Positions 25,001 through 36,455 of a DNA stretch of 64,000 nucleotides are shown piece after piece; position 1 is the stretch's first letter; every line of letters starts with the position of its first letter. The notes beneath the pieces are model-generated. The model was not told where the DNA came from, made no database searches, and saw only the letters and a list, made by a program, of their open reading frames with translations. Origin of the DNA: Rugalucina vietnamica (Eukaryota > Mollusca > Bivalvia > Lucinida > Lucinidae); contig OZ024870.1 of assembly GCA_964017185.1 (NCBI GenBank), forward strand, positions 26,931,621-26,995,620. Direction: 5' to 3'. The position numbers and the translations under genes were made by a program.

Positions 25001-28000
25001 GTTTAACCTAATCGGAGAAATGGCCCAAGATGATATGAACATGTATAAACTCGAACAAGTAGCACAAAAGAATAATAAGCTCTTGATTCAAACCAATGTG
25101 TTGTTTTTATCTTAAAGGCTCATGAACAGATTAGCTAAGAGAAAAAGTCACACTCTTTTCTAGAATTTTGTGTGTGTAAATACAAGCAGCAATTTACTTC
25201 TTTAGAAATACGGTTCAATATAAAAATAATATGCTTGATACATGAGTTTTCCACAATAAGGTTAGTCTGCACAGGGAAGGTATCAAAAAGTGAATAAAAG
25301 TTTAGGAGCAGCCCGAGAAAAATGTTTGAAAAGATGCTGTAATTTGACGTCAGAAAACAACGGACAAACATAAAATTGTGCTTTTCCTTAGGAAAATCGC
25401 CTGCAGATATGATAAAAATGTTACAAACAGCAACAGAAAACCCCATCAGCTTGCCAGTCCATATAGACGATTTTCAGATTCTCGAGAAAGCACATGTGAT
25501 GATAAAAGAGCGGACTGATCATGGACACCCGTCCGACATGCTCACAGTGAGAAATTGGTTTCACATGTTCAATAGGTGTTCAGACACTTTGCCAAGGGTT
25601 GGTACACATCTACATTATGTAGATTGATATGTATTGATGTCCAAGCCGGATCTAATGTTAACCCCCACCCGCAACAACATTGAAACAACGAATGAATTGT
25701 GACTAATAAAATTTACGAAAAAGCGTAAAATGTCAAGTGATTCTACTACTTTGACTTCTTCCTCTTTACCGGTCGGAGAGGCACATGAAAAATACTGTAG
25801 AAGGCGTTATTTATAATAATAATAATGAGCCGCCTCGTGGGAAAACTAACAATGTGGTTTCCGAACAGGTCCGACACAAATCAGGCTGTACAGTCACAGA
25901 AGCAGACTAGATGCTTGAAATTTCGGATTTAAGAAGAAGAGAAAGTTTACTGTCCATGTAGCGAGAACAGAGGCGCTGATCAGCTTCGCGGTTACAGTGA
26001 AGCTGATCTGCGTCTTTGTTTTCGCATATGCAGATTGTTGGTTTTCCCATGGGGTGGCTCTATTGTTCAGATGTTCATATGTTCATTTATTTTCCACTAT
26101 TTGCTCATAAAATATTTTAGCGAAAGCCGATAGATCTAGAGTCATTTTATTTTATTTCTTTTTCTGTTGAAAACATCACCATGTCTACGAACTTTTTTGA
26201 CGAACCTCGTATATATTCATAGTATACAAAACCCGAACATTTTTTAAAACAATTTAAAATACTGAATGCATTTCAAGCTTGTAAGTTACTAATATTTGCA
26301 CACCTGCGTTACTTGAATACATTTACATGTGCCTTAATTTGGTCGCCATCAGAAATGCTTTTTGGGAACCGGAAGTTCTGAAACGCGATCAGAAAATTTG
26401 CAAAAGTCACCGCGACACAGACAAACATTACTTTATCGAAAATGTACAATCAAGACGGAAGTTGAACTACCAAAATGGTAATCATGTTTGTCTAGAAACT
26501 TAGTTTTGATACGCCAAAATCACACAATAGTTTGTTAAATTTTGAACAAGGGTTTTTATACTGCTACGAAAGAGATTTCATGGATTCTCTTAACCATGAT
26601 AATCAAGCTGATGTTATCGAGGCTTTTAATTCCACATCTAGGTACCTCGATGACCGTTTTGAACATTGACAACCCTTATTTTGAAGGTATGGTCAATCAA
26701 ATTTATCCACCTGAACTTCAGTTGAACAAAGCTAATATCTCAGATACCGAAGCCCCCTTTTTAGATCTACATCTTTCTGTTGCAAATGGATTTGTTTCTT
26801 CTAAAATTTATGATAAGCGCGATGACTTTGATTTTGATATAATAAATTTTCCTTTTTTGGATGGTGACGTTCCTCGTCGTGCTTCTTATGGTGTATACAT
26901 TTCGCAACTTATTAGGTTTGCTAGAGTCTGCAATCATGTTACATTCTTCAACGCTCGAAATAAATGTTTAACGGCAAAACTTCTCCAACAGGGCTATCGG
27001 TATCATAAACTTCGAAAAACCTTTTCTAAATTTTATCGTAGACACTATGAATTGATTTCCAAATATAATGTTGGGTTAAAGACGCTTTTAAGTGAGGGCC
27101 TTTCGGAACCTGAATTTTATGGTGACTTGGTTTACAAATTTAAGAAACTTAAAGGAATAAATGAATTTTCTTTTCAGTTCAGAAAAATCATAACACGTTA
27201 CAGACGTATAGGTTTTAACTTGAATGTGATGCGACAGTCTGCATGCTTAGTTTTTAACCCAATCATGGTTGATAACTATGCTGCCTTCTTTAATTGCACG
27301 CCGGTGGGTCGGGCCCCGACTTAAAGCTATTCATTTTAGTTGGTTGGGGCCGGAGCTTCTTGTCTGTTGCTTGGCCCACCGGGGTCCAACTGATGTTTTT
27401 CTTTTGCTCCGGAGTTAGTAGGTTATTCGGCGCCCAGGGATCTCCATCGTCGGACAGCTTACCCAATCTGTGAGTCCTGGCTTTTGATTCATCAGGATGT
27501 TTATCATGATTTATTTGTTTGTACTTGATGATTCATTGACTAGTTAGAGATTCACCACGGGGACCGAAGAACTAACTAAATGTTATGAACCACTGCAGAA
27601 GCTGAGGGTGAGGTTAGGTACCTGTAAAACCGGTTTAAGCCCGCCAGTAACTTTGTGTTACTGATCGTTCCAAGTCGATACTTCTGTGGTGTTTTTTTTT
27701 TTTTTTTTGTTTTATGTCTTGGTGTTTAATTTTTTTGTGCTGTTGGCGCCTTATGTATGTTTTCATATTTTAGTTAAGTTAAGGTAACTGAGTGGCCACC
27801 TATTGGGAAAATAGCTGCTCATTTGGCTTACGATATGTTTCATGGTATAAGTACCTGATTGTTAGTTTGTTTTTTTCCCACCTCGGTATCTTTTTCTGAT
27901 TGCGCCTTTTCCTGGTCTTTGCCTACTTGTACCTTTTTTCAGTGCTTCTCTGTGTTGCTTGTCCATAAAGACTAATTAATTGATTTGGAAACTCGAAAGT

Positions 28001-31000
28001 CCATACGGTTTCCCTACAAATCAACAGGACACACTGGTTGCAACGAAATGATTTTAAAAACTCTCTCGTGGAGGCCAGCTCATCATAACACTCCCATTAT
28101 GAAATTCATTAGTTTACCGAAAAAAGTTGCATATATGATGTACGTACATATTTTGCGTCTCTTATTGTTTTAAATACGTATATCTTACAGAGAAGGTGGA
28201 TGCACTCCATTTGTGGTGTCAATGATGGCCGATATATTCCCAGTGGAGGTACGGGGTGCCACACTGGGTATCTACAACTGGGGTATATACATGGGCTACA
28301 GCCTGTCATTTGTTCTTGGGAACCTTATTACACAGGCAAATATAAATGGGCAGGTTTGTAATTACTAAGGTTTTATCTGGTGTAAGGTATAGTCAAGACG
28401 ATTAACCATAATTCCCATTATAATATAAACAACGCCGTTCTTAAATTCAAGAGCAACGGCCAATAATATGATAGCCAAGTCGGCTATTAACAGATAAAAA
28501 CACGCTGATATACATAGAGGATATATACTTCATCGATTGTGTAGAAAACATCAGAAGCTTCACGAGTGTGCGGCACGAGTGAACACACTCGTGAAAATGG
28601 AGATGTTTTAACACACAGGACGAAATATTTCGGTTAAGGATACGATTGCCCCTATATTACAGGGCTGGAGATGGGCCTATTTTATATCTGGTATACCCGG
28701 AATAGTTCTTGGAATGCTCATATTTCTAACTATCAAGGAACCGGAGCGATCAAATCGTAAAGAGCACGAAATGACGTCGAAATCTGTTGAAATGGAAACA
28801 ACAAAACAAAGATTTATGAAAATACTGCGACCCTTCTTGGCACCCTCTTTGATATTGCCTGTTTTGGCAGGTTCGGTTAGAAATGCAGGTGAGTAAATGC
28901 CGTATATAACTTAAGTAGATGCAAGTTTAACACTGATATTACAATGAGCGATTTAGGCTGCGGTCACATAGGAGTAGACTATTCGGGTATACGGTGTACG
29001 TTTTTGAGGGCACGCGAATACTTGAAATCAAACATTATGATTTCCTTATACCGGATCACATAGGAGGACACTATTCGAAAAGTTCGTATGGGCGCGTATA
29101 GGTGCGTATAGTATAGTATAGTGGGAATCGAACATGTTCGATTTTCGTATAGCGTATAGTGGTTTTGCTGGTCTGAATTTTGTATTTACACGGGTTTTAG
29201 AGCGTTTCGCTAGAAAACTAAGATAAAAACAATTTTTGCACAATAAAAGCATATATTTGAATCCTCATAAATATGTAAAACACCGAATTTGCAACTTTTT
29301 ACAAACTCACGAAAAGAGCACACTGACAGCACGTGCTACTTCTATGTGAACCGCCGTGCCCGTATAGCGTATGGCGAATACCGAATAGAGTATAGCGAAT
29401 ACCATATACCGTATACCGTATATTTCTATGTGAACGCAGCCTTATGAACATCTTATAAATGCATACCCAACTTATCTCACCTGTATGCGTCATAAGCCGG
29501 CGTCCGCCCGTCCACTATTTGCATTGTTCTACTATGTCTGCTCTTGAGAAGGATGCCATGGTGGTCTGTAGAAATGATCCATCCACATGCATTTAACATG
29601 GCCAAGATGGTCGCCATGGTAAAAGCCTTTATGATTTACTTTTGTGTTGTGCAGGCTATTTTTTGTTTTAGTGAAATATATTCGGTTGACCACTTTTCTG
29701 GGAAGGAGTCATTCATTCTGCATTTCATACGCATTTATGTTATGTATTTACTGTGTTTTTCAGCTGGTTATGTATTTGCCTACAATTCACAATCCTTTTT
29801 CACGTCTATTGGCCAGTCTAAAGCCGAAATAGCGAAATTTATGGGCTGGATACCATTAGTTGGTGGCAGCCTGGGTGTTCTAGTTGGCGGGTTCATTTCA
29901 GACAGGGTGGTGAATGGTAGAGGAATATATGCTAGAGTAGCTGTGACAATAACAAGCCTAGTAAGTCGATACTGTAGTTCTGATACCATTAGTACCTGAC
30001 ACTTTTGGGGTCTACGTCACAGGCTGAAACCTACATGATCCAAAATGTACCACATCAATTTCATTTGTTATACAGCCCTCATTCTAACTAAAGCCAAAGT
30101 TTAGTAACTTTAGACGAAGAGTTTTGCAAAGACAAGGGGCATATGCTTCTCGGAACTTACAAACTGAAATCCTTGTCAAAATATAATTTGAAGACATCAT
30201 TATTCTAATAAAATGTACTGATAGATATTATATAGTTAAATCACCGAGCTACCAACCATAACAACGTATTCGTAGCCAAGATAATACGTGTGTTTGATGT
30301 ACTTCATAGCATACAGAATGTACATAAGATAACTTAGTGACTAGTTGCCCACTAGAAAATACTAAAAATACTATATACATATAGATGTACATTAGGCTGC
30401 GGTCACATAGGAGTAGACTATACGGGTATACGGTGTACGTTTTTGAGGGCACGCGAATACTTGAAATCAAACATTATGGTTTCCTTATACAGGGTCACAT
30501 AAGAGGACACTATTCGAAAAGTTTGTATAGGCGCGTATAGGTGCGTATAGTATAGTATACAGTGATGGCATCATTTCCGCAAACGGTTCTCGTCAAAGGC
30601 TGTTCCTCGCAATACTATTTCATATATCAAAAAGGGCTTGGCATGCACTTGTCAACAATTCATTATTCTTTCATATGCAAGTAAGATTTTTATACTCACA
30701 CTTTCCGTCTGCACCCTGGAAGCCCAAATATAAGGGTCCCATGCGTCCCCATTTCCGCACACCTGTCCCCAATTCCACAAACGCAATCAAATCAGTAAAA
30801 TTCACATACAAAGAAGTGAAGGAAACTCTTCTTTGTGTATAAAATGGTTGTAGAGAACTATGACAAGGCGCATCGTAGTATAATACACTTCCGCTCTGCC
30901 TAAGACCTAACCAAATCAATGGATCATGTTCGACGAACAACGTTATTACAACGTATATTCCAGATTTTCACTGGACCTGATAAGCAGGTAAAAAGTTGTT

Positions 31001-34000
31001 GTTTTTTTTTTCTTGATGGATTCCTGTTCTATAGGCATTGTCTTAAAGAATCTGACCGACGACACTTTTTCATCATTGAGGGTTTTGAGAAATTGAAGAT
31101 GGCGTCCAATATGTCTGCCAATACAGGATTTTCAACTATAATTATTATTAGTTATAATGATTTTAAATATGTTTGTGGTTATTGTGTCATCAAATCATGG
31201 AGGATGATTAAAGGTGAAACTTCACTCGTTTTGAGAAGACTGTGAACATCAAACTTTTCAAGATGGTATCCAAAATGGCCACCAGAAATAGATTGTTCAA
31301 CCAAATCATTAGTAACAATGATCAAAATGTAATTTCTGTATTTATCTTGAAAGTATGCAGTAATGGTTTTCGTCAACGTTAGAACATAGAATGTTCGCCG
31401 CAACTTGACGTAAATTTTCACAAAGTCGATAAACCATGACACATAGGCCAAGGACATCACGTCAAGGTTGTAGAGTATGTCAAGGACAACATCTAAGCAC
31501 GGTTTCATGCGTACCGCTTTCATTGCTACAGACAAATATAGAACGAATTGTGGACGGACAAGCGCTCTTGTTATGAATGGTTCTTATTTGTAAATACGAC
31601 TCCTCGAAAACAAATGCCCTACGAAGACCCTACCGGGTTTGGGGATGGGGGCTCAGTTCCCTGCTCTCTGAAAGAAAATTGTCTTTCTCCCCAGCTCCCA
31701 AGAATGTGTTCGTCAAATCCCTGCTCCCTAACACACACCCTCTCCCCCCCCCCCCCGAATCTAGTTCTCCATAGATCCCTGAAAATAAATTACCCTTCCC
31801 CCCAGATCCCAAAAGCCCTGAGAGGCCCCCACAAAGCCTGGAGTAAGGATATGCACTGCTGTACATGCACCTATTGCCTGTAGTAACAAAACCATGTTGA
31901 TCCATGCATTTTCAATTGTATTAAGACCGAGTAATCTGTGAATTATTATCGAGCAACATAATTCCTAGGTCGGCCCAACCATTTGTACAGAATTCCTCTT
32001 TTATTAACATGACTTTCCTGGTCATTCTGGACACGAACTGCCGGGGTTACAATTCCATGTTTACATGAATTGTTGGTAATAAGGTGTGCCACAGTCAACA
32101 TTATTACAGTCAATTTCGGCCGGAGCTACCAGCCTAATGCACTAGACATTTGTAACCACGGCCCCACCCTCGGGGAATAGCGGGGACAATCCCCGCTAAA
32201 GCCCCCGGGTGACCCTGTGGGGACTGTTTGTTCGTAAAACCACTGCTGTTTTCCCCCGCAGCCTGGTATATTTTACATTTTACATTTTCATGGCCCTTTT
32301 TGCATTTATAAAGAAAACCCCGTGTATTTCCCCAGCACTGCCGTGATAATTTTGATCAAGACCCCGCTCATTTCCACTGCTACCCCCGTCTTGCCCTGGG
32401 GATGGAGACCGTGATTACAAATGACTAGTGCATAACCCAAATGCTGTGGGAAGTTTATGCGTCTTGCTCGAGCCTTTGATACGACGCTCTACCACCGAGC
32501 CACTGCGCTCCTCCCATGTATATAACTATTGGTGAAAAATGAAAGAAGAGTCGAGAGTATAAGATCTACATTATTTATCTTCTCTTTCTGAAACAACGAT
32601 TATAATGTGGACACTGGAATAGCATAATCTATGGACATTCGCTTAAAGGTCATTCAAATTGCCATCCTAGCATGATGAAAATCAAGTTTGCGAAACTGAG
32701 GACGCACCATGCCCTTCTTTGATATGGAATAAAGTTTTACAGCATTTATAAATTATCAATTAATTTTCATGAATACATACTTGACAAATTTGTCTTCCTT
32801 CCTGGAATACAAATGTGTTGTACAAACCCAACGTGTAGCAGCAATTACGCCATTAATTGGATGTCAAAAAATCGAAACGTGAAAAGCGGCTAAAAATAGA
32901 TTTACGAATTTGACATCACGCTATTGTGTTGAAGATAACAATTAGATGACGTAATATTTTTGAAATTCGATTTCGCTTATCGAAAGAGGAATAAAAATGG
33001 ATTATAAAAAAAACATAAACGTATTTTCTTTCTGGAAGGTAAGGCATGTTGAATTGCGATTGAAAGTGGAGGTGTGCGGATCTGAGGACAGAGCGGAAAT
33101 GATGCCATCACTGTGGTGGGAATCGAACATGTTCGATTTTCGTATAGCGCATAGTGGTTGTTGCTGGTCTGATTTTTTTTATTTACACAAATTATAGAGC
33201 GTTTTGCTAGAAAAATAAGTTAAAAACAATTTCAACACAACAAAGTCATATATTTGAATCCTCATGAGTATGTAAAACAACGTAAATAAATTAAATAACT
33301 TCTCATAATACTCTAATTCAAGTAACGTCTGTTTGTTTGTTTGCTTGTTTGTCCCTATACTCCTCGCAGGTGCTTTGGTGCCTATCTTCACCAAACGTGG
33401 TGGGGCCCGGGTGTGTCACTGGAATATTTAATTTTGATAGGACAATGCCGTCTAGGTCACAGGTCAAATTTCTCGGAGTTTCTTGGTTCGATTTGGATAA
33501 ACGTTGGCAAGTATGGATTTTAATGTATGAATAACGTCAGAAAGTTTCCCCGTGGATGGCTGAAATAATTCATGAGATGTTGTGTTAAATTCGACCAACA
33601 CAGGCCGCATTTCAAAGTGCTGTTGAACCAATAAGCGTCTGTCTTTCTTAGGTATTGCCGCCTCCTCTTCCTCCTCGACCAGTAAAAGCAAAGCACATTA
33701 TTCTTCTTCCGAGGGATTCATATCTTTTCAAAAAACGAATTCGCAACTTTTTTCATACTCACGTAAAAGAGCACACTGAAAGCATTTGCTACTTCTATGT
33801 GAACCGCCGCGCCCGTTTAGCGTATAGCGAATACTGAATAGCGTATAGCGAATACCGTATATTTCTATGTGAACGCAGCCTTATGGAATGCGGAGCAAAA
33901 ACTTTGGGTATTTTACAAAGGACAGAGTGGTTCAACATTTCCTCCAATTTTCAGCTGGTGGCCGCCCCATTTGCAGCAGGTACCTTATTTTTAAGTCCAC

Positions 34001-35754
34001 CTTGGGCTTATACCATGCAGATACCCTGTTTTATTTTTGCTAAGTATGCCAATTAAAGGGAATACTCTCTCGTTTATTCCAGAAGAAAGTGGTCGATATA
34101 CAAACGGTATACTACCATTTTTATGAAAACTGGTCGAGTGATTTTGAAGATATAACCATTTATACATATTTTGAGTGAATAAAGTGTACGTTCGGCGTTC
34201 GTACACTGTACGCTTTACAATGGCAGTTGATGTTTGTCATCATTTTGAATAGCTAGTCACGTGACCAATACTCAAAATATACAAATTTACAGTATTTGTC
34301 TTTATTTTTTATCATCGAAAACTGAACAGAATCATTTCATTTTAATAAATTGAAACCCATGGGTCCAGTTTCATACTTAAATAACATGGATGTTGCTCAT
34401 ACCTATCTTTTGTATGATTGTGAGTGTATGACGTCACTCCCTTACAGTCGACATCGTTAATTTTGAACAACTGGCCCCAAACATCACTTTTGTCTATACG
34501 TTTTCACAGGACATATATATATATATCTTTACGGTCTTGCTGCTCCTCCACCAATTCTATATGCTAAATATGCCCCACGTTGCTACACATTTTGCAAAGT
34601 ATTTCTTCTTATATAATAATTGGCATTAAATCCATGAAAAGGTACAAGTAGGCAACGATCAGGAAAAGGTGCAATCAGAAAAAGATTTCCACTCCAAAAA
34701 CCGAGGCGGGAAAAATCAAACTAACAATAAGGTACTTATACCATGAAAACATTTCGTAAGCCGAATGAGCAGCTATTTTCCCAATAGGTGGCCACTCATT
34801 TATTTAAACTTAACTAAAATATGATAACATACATAAGGCGCCAACAGCACAAAAATTTAAAACACCAAGACATAAAACAATAAGAACCACCACAGAAGTA
34901 TCGCATTGGAACGATCAGTAATGTCAAATTTTTACAAGATCCTAACCTCATCCTCAGCTTCTGCTATGCAGTGATTCATAACATTTAATTAGTTGTTCGG
35001 TCCTCGTAGTGAATCTCTAATTAGTCAATGAATCATCATGGACAAACAAATAAATCATGATAAATTCCATGATGAATCAAACACGAGGACTCACAGATTG
35101 AGTAAGTTGTCCGACGATGGAGATCCCTGGGCGCCTACCGGTTCTAAGTTTAAACGTATTATTTATTCGATATTCAATACAAACATAATGACAAACACAA
35201 AATAAGGATCAGAACAAAAGCACAAGTACTTGTAGAGTTCTTCTCCTACCGGTTCTTCACATTTATTTGGATTCAAAATTGTACACTGAGATGTCCTGAC
35301 ATACAAACACCATTATAACATTTATTATTTCTTCTTAGATCATGTATAATATAGATTAATAGATGGCATAAGATATATTGTGCTCTGTTTTGACCCTTGT
35401 ATTAACATAAAATTATATTCAGTGTACAGGTGCACGTCGATCTATTTAATCTTTAAACGTGTAAATTGTGTTTTAGGTGAGATGTGGTTCAGTATTACAC
35501 TTGCAGTAGTAGTCGAAGTGGTGCCTAGCGATATCAGAACATCAGCCGTGGCGGTGTATCTTTTCGTTATCCACAATATAGGAGGCAACATGTCCCTATT
35601 GGTGCCACCTATTCAAGAAGCATTTGAAAATTTGGCTACTCAAAGTCTGAAAGCTTAAGAGGTATTTATGTAGTGGCAGAGTGTGTCAACTTTAATGGTT
35701 CAATAAATATTTATTGGCGGGATCGTTAAAGATGGCGCTAATGTAAGCAAAGAA

Positions 35755-35808
<54 letters not shown>

Positions 35809-36378
35809 ACCACATCCAGTATCGGTCCAATGCCCGGAGATAGAAGAAAATGTCGACCTCCAAATGTGTGTGTGGTGTACAGATATAACAGTAACAGACT
35901 CGTATTCAAGAAACGTTACATATGTTCCACACGTGGCACTTTGCATGCGCCGTAGCCGTAGAACAAAATATCGTGTATCTCAATGAGGGCCAGAAATTGG
36001 ATAAAGTATTTGTTTTTTGATTGTTAATTGAAGACCCGTAAAATTATTAATAAAGAGACAAATCTAAAACTAAAGTGTTTTTATATGGATTACTAACAGC
36101 TCCACGTGAAATGTGTAATTTTCGACTAGTTCACTTTGAGTTCACAAATTAGAGCTTATTATGAGTGTCTCATTCATATTTCAGGTGCATTATATGTTCT
36201 CTACCCTGGCTTATTTCTCATTGGGGCGATATTATTTGTACCAGCCATGTTTATTATGAAGAGAAACACGGAAAGTCTTCGGAGAGAAATCTACGTCATA
36301 ATGCCCGACCACGTGACTCATACAGACTCAACAAAGACAATTACAGCGCCTGAAATTAACCAGACACAAGAATCATAA
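21843..36378 (+). CDS. Spinster-like major facilitator superfamily transporter (8 exons)
   Basis: Exons: 21843-22063, 24501-24791, 28191-28353, 28663-28888, 29764-29960, 33955-34039, 35477-35644, 36185-36378. The joined frame is about 514 aa. Seen in the sequence: TM1 with LLNQLDRYMLAITVQPMAQ; a large extracytoplasmic loop with four or more Cys and N-glycosylation sequons (NTS, NYT); the MFS motif A GFAADRFNRKLML after TM2; RFGLGLGEGG then ADIFPVEVRGATLGIYNWG in TM4-5; a central cytoplasmic loop (KEPERSNRKEHEM); a second half with GGFISDRVVNGRG and VPSDIRTSAVAVYLF. This order matches spinster-type MFS porters, but substrate cannot be read from sequence. All exon phases agree and most junctions are GT-AG. 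The exon 6 donor is odd: family spacing (IPxxxxGEMW) needs the cut after G34039, where the sequence reads CTAAGT instead of GTAAGT. The last intron uses a weak GTCTGA donor. AATAAA follows the stop. Confidence 0.9.
22205..22330 (+). mobile_element. Possible SINE head with (ATT)n
   Basis: GACGAGCGCGGTGGCTCAAG resembles a tRNA-derived box A region, and (ATT)n follows near 22290. No clear box B or target duplication. Tentative. Confidence 0.3.
22440..24332 (+). mobile_element. Penelope-like retroelement copy 1 (frameshifted)
   Basis: Encodes, across at least four frames, LTSCLTAIKSHVKRYCETVY, YDFSTLYTTLPHNLIKEKL (RT blocks), YRQIVGIPMGTNCAPLVADL, the catalytic box SRYLDDLLNID, then GYRYHKLRKTFSKFYRRH and FNCTPVGRASDSMMAPT before a stop at 23707. 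Frameshifts fall near 22700, 23050 and 23450. A 620-bp tail ends TTGCCTACTTGTACCTTTTT at 24332. The RT type (xYLDD, MGTNCAPL) looks Penelope-like. No GIY-YIG nuclease is visible. It lies in intron 1 of the transporter. Confidence 0.75.
24501..24791 (+). CDS. MFS transporter exon 2
   Basis: Acceptor TTACAG at 24500, donor GG|GTAAGG. Encodes the rest of the Cys-rich loop, TM2 to TM4 and motif A (GFAADRFNRK). Phase 2 in, phase 2 out. Confidence 0.9.
24792..25824. other. Transporter intron 2, left part; no gene recognised
   Basis: Contains an unassigned frame at 25376-25627 (PISLPVHIDDFQILEKAHVM, then HPSDMLTVRNWFHMFNRCSD) that looks less random than most but has no family I can name. No splice pair frames it convincingly. 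An overlapping minus frame lies at 25135-25446. Confidence 0.35.
25825..26061 (-). mobile_element. Snap-back MITE, family A copy
   Basis: Ends TGAGCCGCCTCGTGGGAAAA and TTTTCCCATGGGGTGGCTCT are inverted. The centre GATCAGCTTCGCGGTTACAG...GAAGCTGATC is the family hairpin. It lies in intron 2 of the transporter. Confidence 0.8.
26184..26212 (-). mobile_element. Lone mariner-type terminus
   Basis: GAACTTTTTTGACGAACCTCGTA reads in inverse as the ACGAGG..TCAAAAAAGTTC end typical of mariner elements. I did not find the opposite end nearby. Confidence 0.35.
26549..27945 (+). mobile_element. Penelope-like retroelement copy 2 (5'-truncated)
   Basis: Starts abruptly at CYERDFMDSLNHDNQADVIE, upstream of the YLDD box. 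A one-base shift at about 26657 breaks SRYLDD. From 26662 to 27324 an open frame continues NIDNPYFEGMVNQIYPPELQ, FVSSKIYDKRDDFDF, GYRYHKLRKTFSKF and NCTPVGRAPT. It shares its coding sequence and about 620-bp tail with copies 1 and 3 and ends at the same CTTGTACCTTTTTT. It lies in intron 2 of the transporter. Confidence 0.75.
28191..28353 (+). CDS. MFS transporter exon 3
   Basis: Acceptor CTTACAG, donor CAG|GTTTGT. Encodes EGGCTPFVVSMMADIFPVEV and TM5, ending NINGQ in phase 0. Confidence 0.9.
28663..28888 (+). CDS. MFS transporter exon 4
   Basis: Acceptor ATTACAG, donor CAG|GTGAGT. Encodes GWRWAYFISGIPGIVLG (TM6) and the central loop, ending at RNAG in phase 1. Confidence 0.9.
28956..29441. 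mobile_element. Harbinger-like MITE, family C, copy 1
   Basis: Ends GGCTGCGGTCACATAGGAG and the inverse of TTCTATGTGAACGCAGCC are flanked by TTA on both sides (28953-28955 and 29442-29444). The interior carries many GCGTATAG and GAATACCG repeats that are themselves inverted. No ORF. Located in intron 4 of the transporter. Confidence 0.85.
29764..29960 (+). CDS. MFS transporter exon 5
   Basis: Acceptor TTTTTCAG, donor CTA|GTAAGT. Encodes TM7-8 with SIGQSKAEIAKFMGWIPLV and the second-half motif GGFISDRVVNGRG. Phase 1 in, phase 0 out. Confidence 0.9.
32138..32434. mobile_element. GC-rich MITE (about 300 bp)
   Basis: ATGCACTAGACATTTGTAAC at the left and its near-perfect inverse GATTACAAATGACTAGTGCA at the right. 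The interior is rich in CCCCGC/GGGG blocks, unlike the AT-rich surroundings. No ORF. Confidence 0.75.
32470..32516 (-). mobile_element. tRNA-like SINE head fragment
   Basis: On the minus strand GAGCGCAGTGGCTCGGTGGT followed by AGAGCG matches a tRNA box A. No clear box B, so it is a fragment or very decayed. Confidence 0.45.
33281..33729. mobile_element. Unclassified insertion in family C copy 2
   Basis: Defined by comparison with copy 1, which runs straight from GTAAAACA to the CGAATT(T/C)GCAAC segment. Contains (TTTG)n, then CGCAGGTGCTTTGGTGCC and CACAGGTCAAATTTCTCGGA, a block of repeat-like character. The several overlapping frames are not a gene I recognise. Confidence 0.55.
33955..34039 (+). 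CDS. MFS transporter exon 6 (donor site anomalous)
   Basis: Acceptor TTTTCAG. Codes LVAAPFAAGTLFLSPPWAYT, matching TM9-10 of the family. The family register with exon 7 (GEMW) requires phase 1 at 34039, but the next bases are CTAAGT. Canonical alternatives at 33979 (GCAGCAG|GTACC) or 34026 (CCCT|GTTTTA) keep the frame but delete residues. AA|GTATGC at 34043 gives an immediate stop. Confidence 0.7.
34637..35135 (-). mobile_element. Penelope-like element, 3' fragment
   Basis: Inverse copy of the tail found after RT copies 1 and 2, starting at the shared terminus AAAAGGTACAAGTAGGCAA and breaking off at GGGCGCC near 35135. No coding part. In intron 6 of the transporter. Confidence 0.75.
35477..35644 (+). 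CDS. MFS transporter exon 7
   Basis: Acceptor GTTTTAG. Codes GEMWFSITLAVVVEVVPSDI and RTSAVAVYLFVIHNIGGNMS, TM10-11. The donor CAAA|GTCTGA gives phase 1 and joins exon 8 in frame. Reading on would hit a stop at 35656. Confidence 0.8.
35756..35806 (+). repeat. A51 homopolymer
   Basis: About 51 consecutive A residues in intron 7 of the transporter. The length is likely unreliable. Confidence 0.9.
36185..36378 (+). CDS. MFS transporter exon 8 and stop
   Basis: Acceptor ATTTCAG. Codes ALYVLYPGLFLIGAILFV (TM12) and a polar C-terminal tail ending QTQES then TAA. Confidence 0.9.
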
Positions 36379-36386
36379 TTTATGAG

Positions 36387-36392
36387 AATAAA
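36387..36392 (+). terminator. Polyadenylation signal AATAAA of the transporter gene
   Basis: AATAAA lies 9 bp after the TAA stop of exon 8, the only canonical signal close to the gene end. Confidence 0.6.
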
Positions 36393-36455
36393 GAAAACGA
36401 ATATCTGTTAACAACATCACACTGCGTATTCATGCATGAGACAACAAAGTGATAT

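Larger units (their letters stand above)
30560..33113. mobile_element. 2.55-kb TIR element nested in the family C MITE
   Basis: Left end CAGTGATGGCATCATTTCC and its exact complement at the right end (GGAAATGATGCCATCACTG) bound the block. The empty site is known from copy 1 (GTATAGTATAGTGGG). CAGTG ends occur in hAT and Tc1-like groups. The flanks do not give a clean 8-bp duplication, so superfamily is open. No transposase recognised. The interior contains a smaller MITE and a SINE-like head. Confidence 0.75.
30395..33880. mobile_element. Harbinger-like MITE, family C, copy 2, split by nested insertions
   Basis: Same termini and same TTA duplication (30392-30394, 33881-33883) as copy 1, but 3.49 kb long. 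Alignment to the 486-bp copy shows two inserted blocks: 30560-33113 and about 33281-33729. Located in intron 5 of the transporter. Confidence 0.85.

Noticed and set aside
25376..25627. 84-codon frame that reads like a protein segment
   Set aside because: No known family, no framing splice pair, and it does not fit the transporter's family or phase. Kept only as a note in the intron entry.
30919..31245. 108-codon frame inside the nested TIR element
   Set aside because: No transposase motif, and the overlapping opposite-strand frame 31179-31535 is equally long. Not supported as a gene.
31741..31756. Poly-C and similar homopolymers as functional signals
   Set aside because: These lie in repeat-derived sequence and their length is assembly-sensitive.
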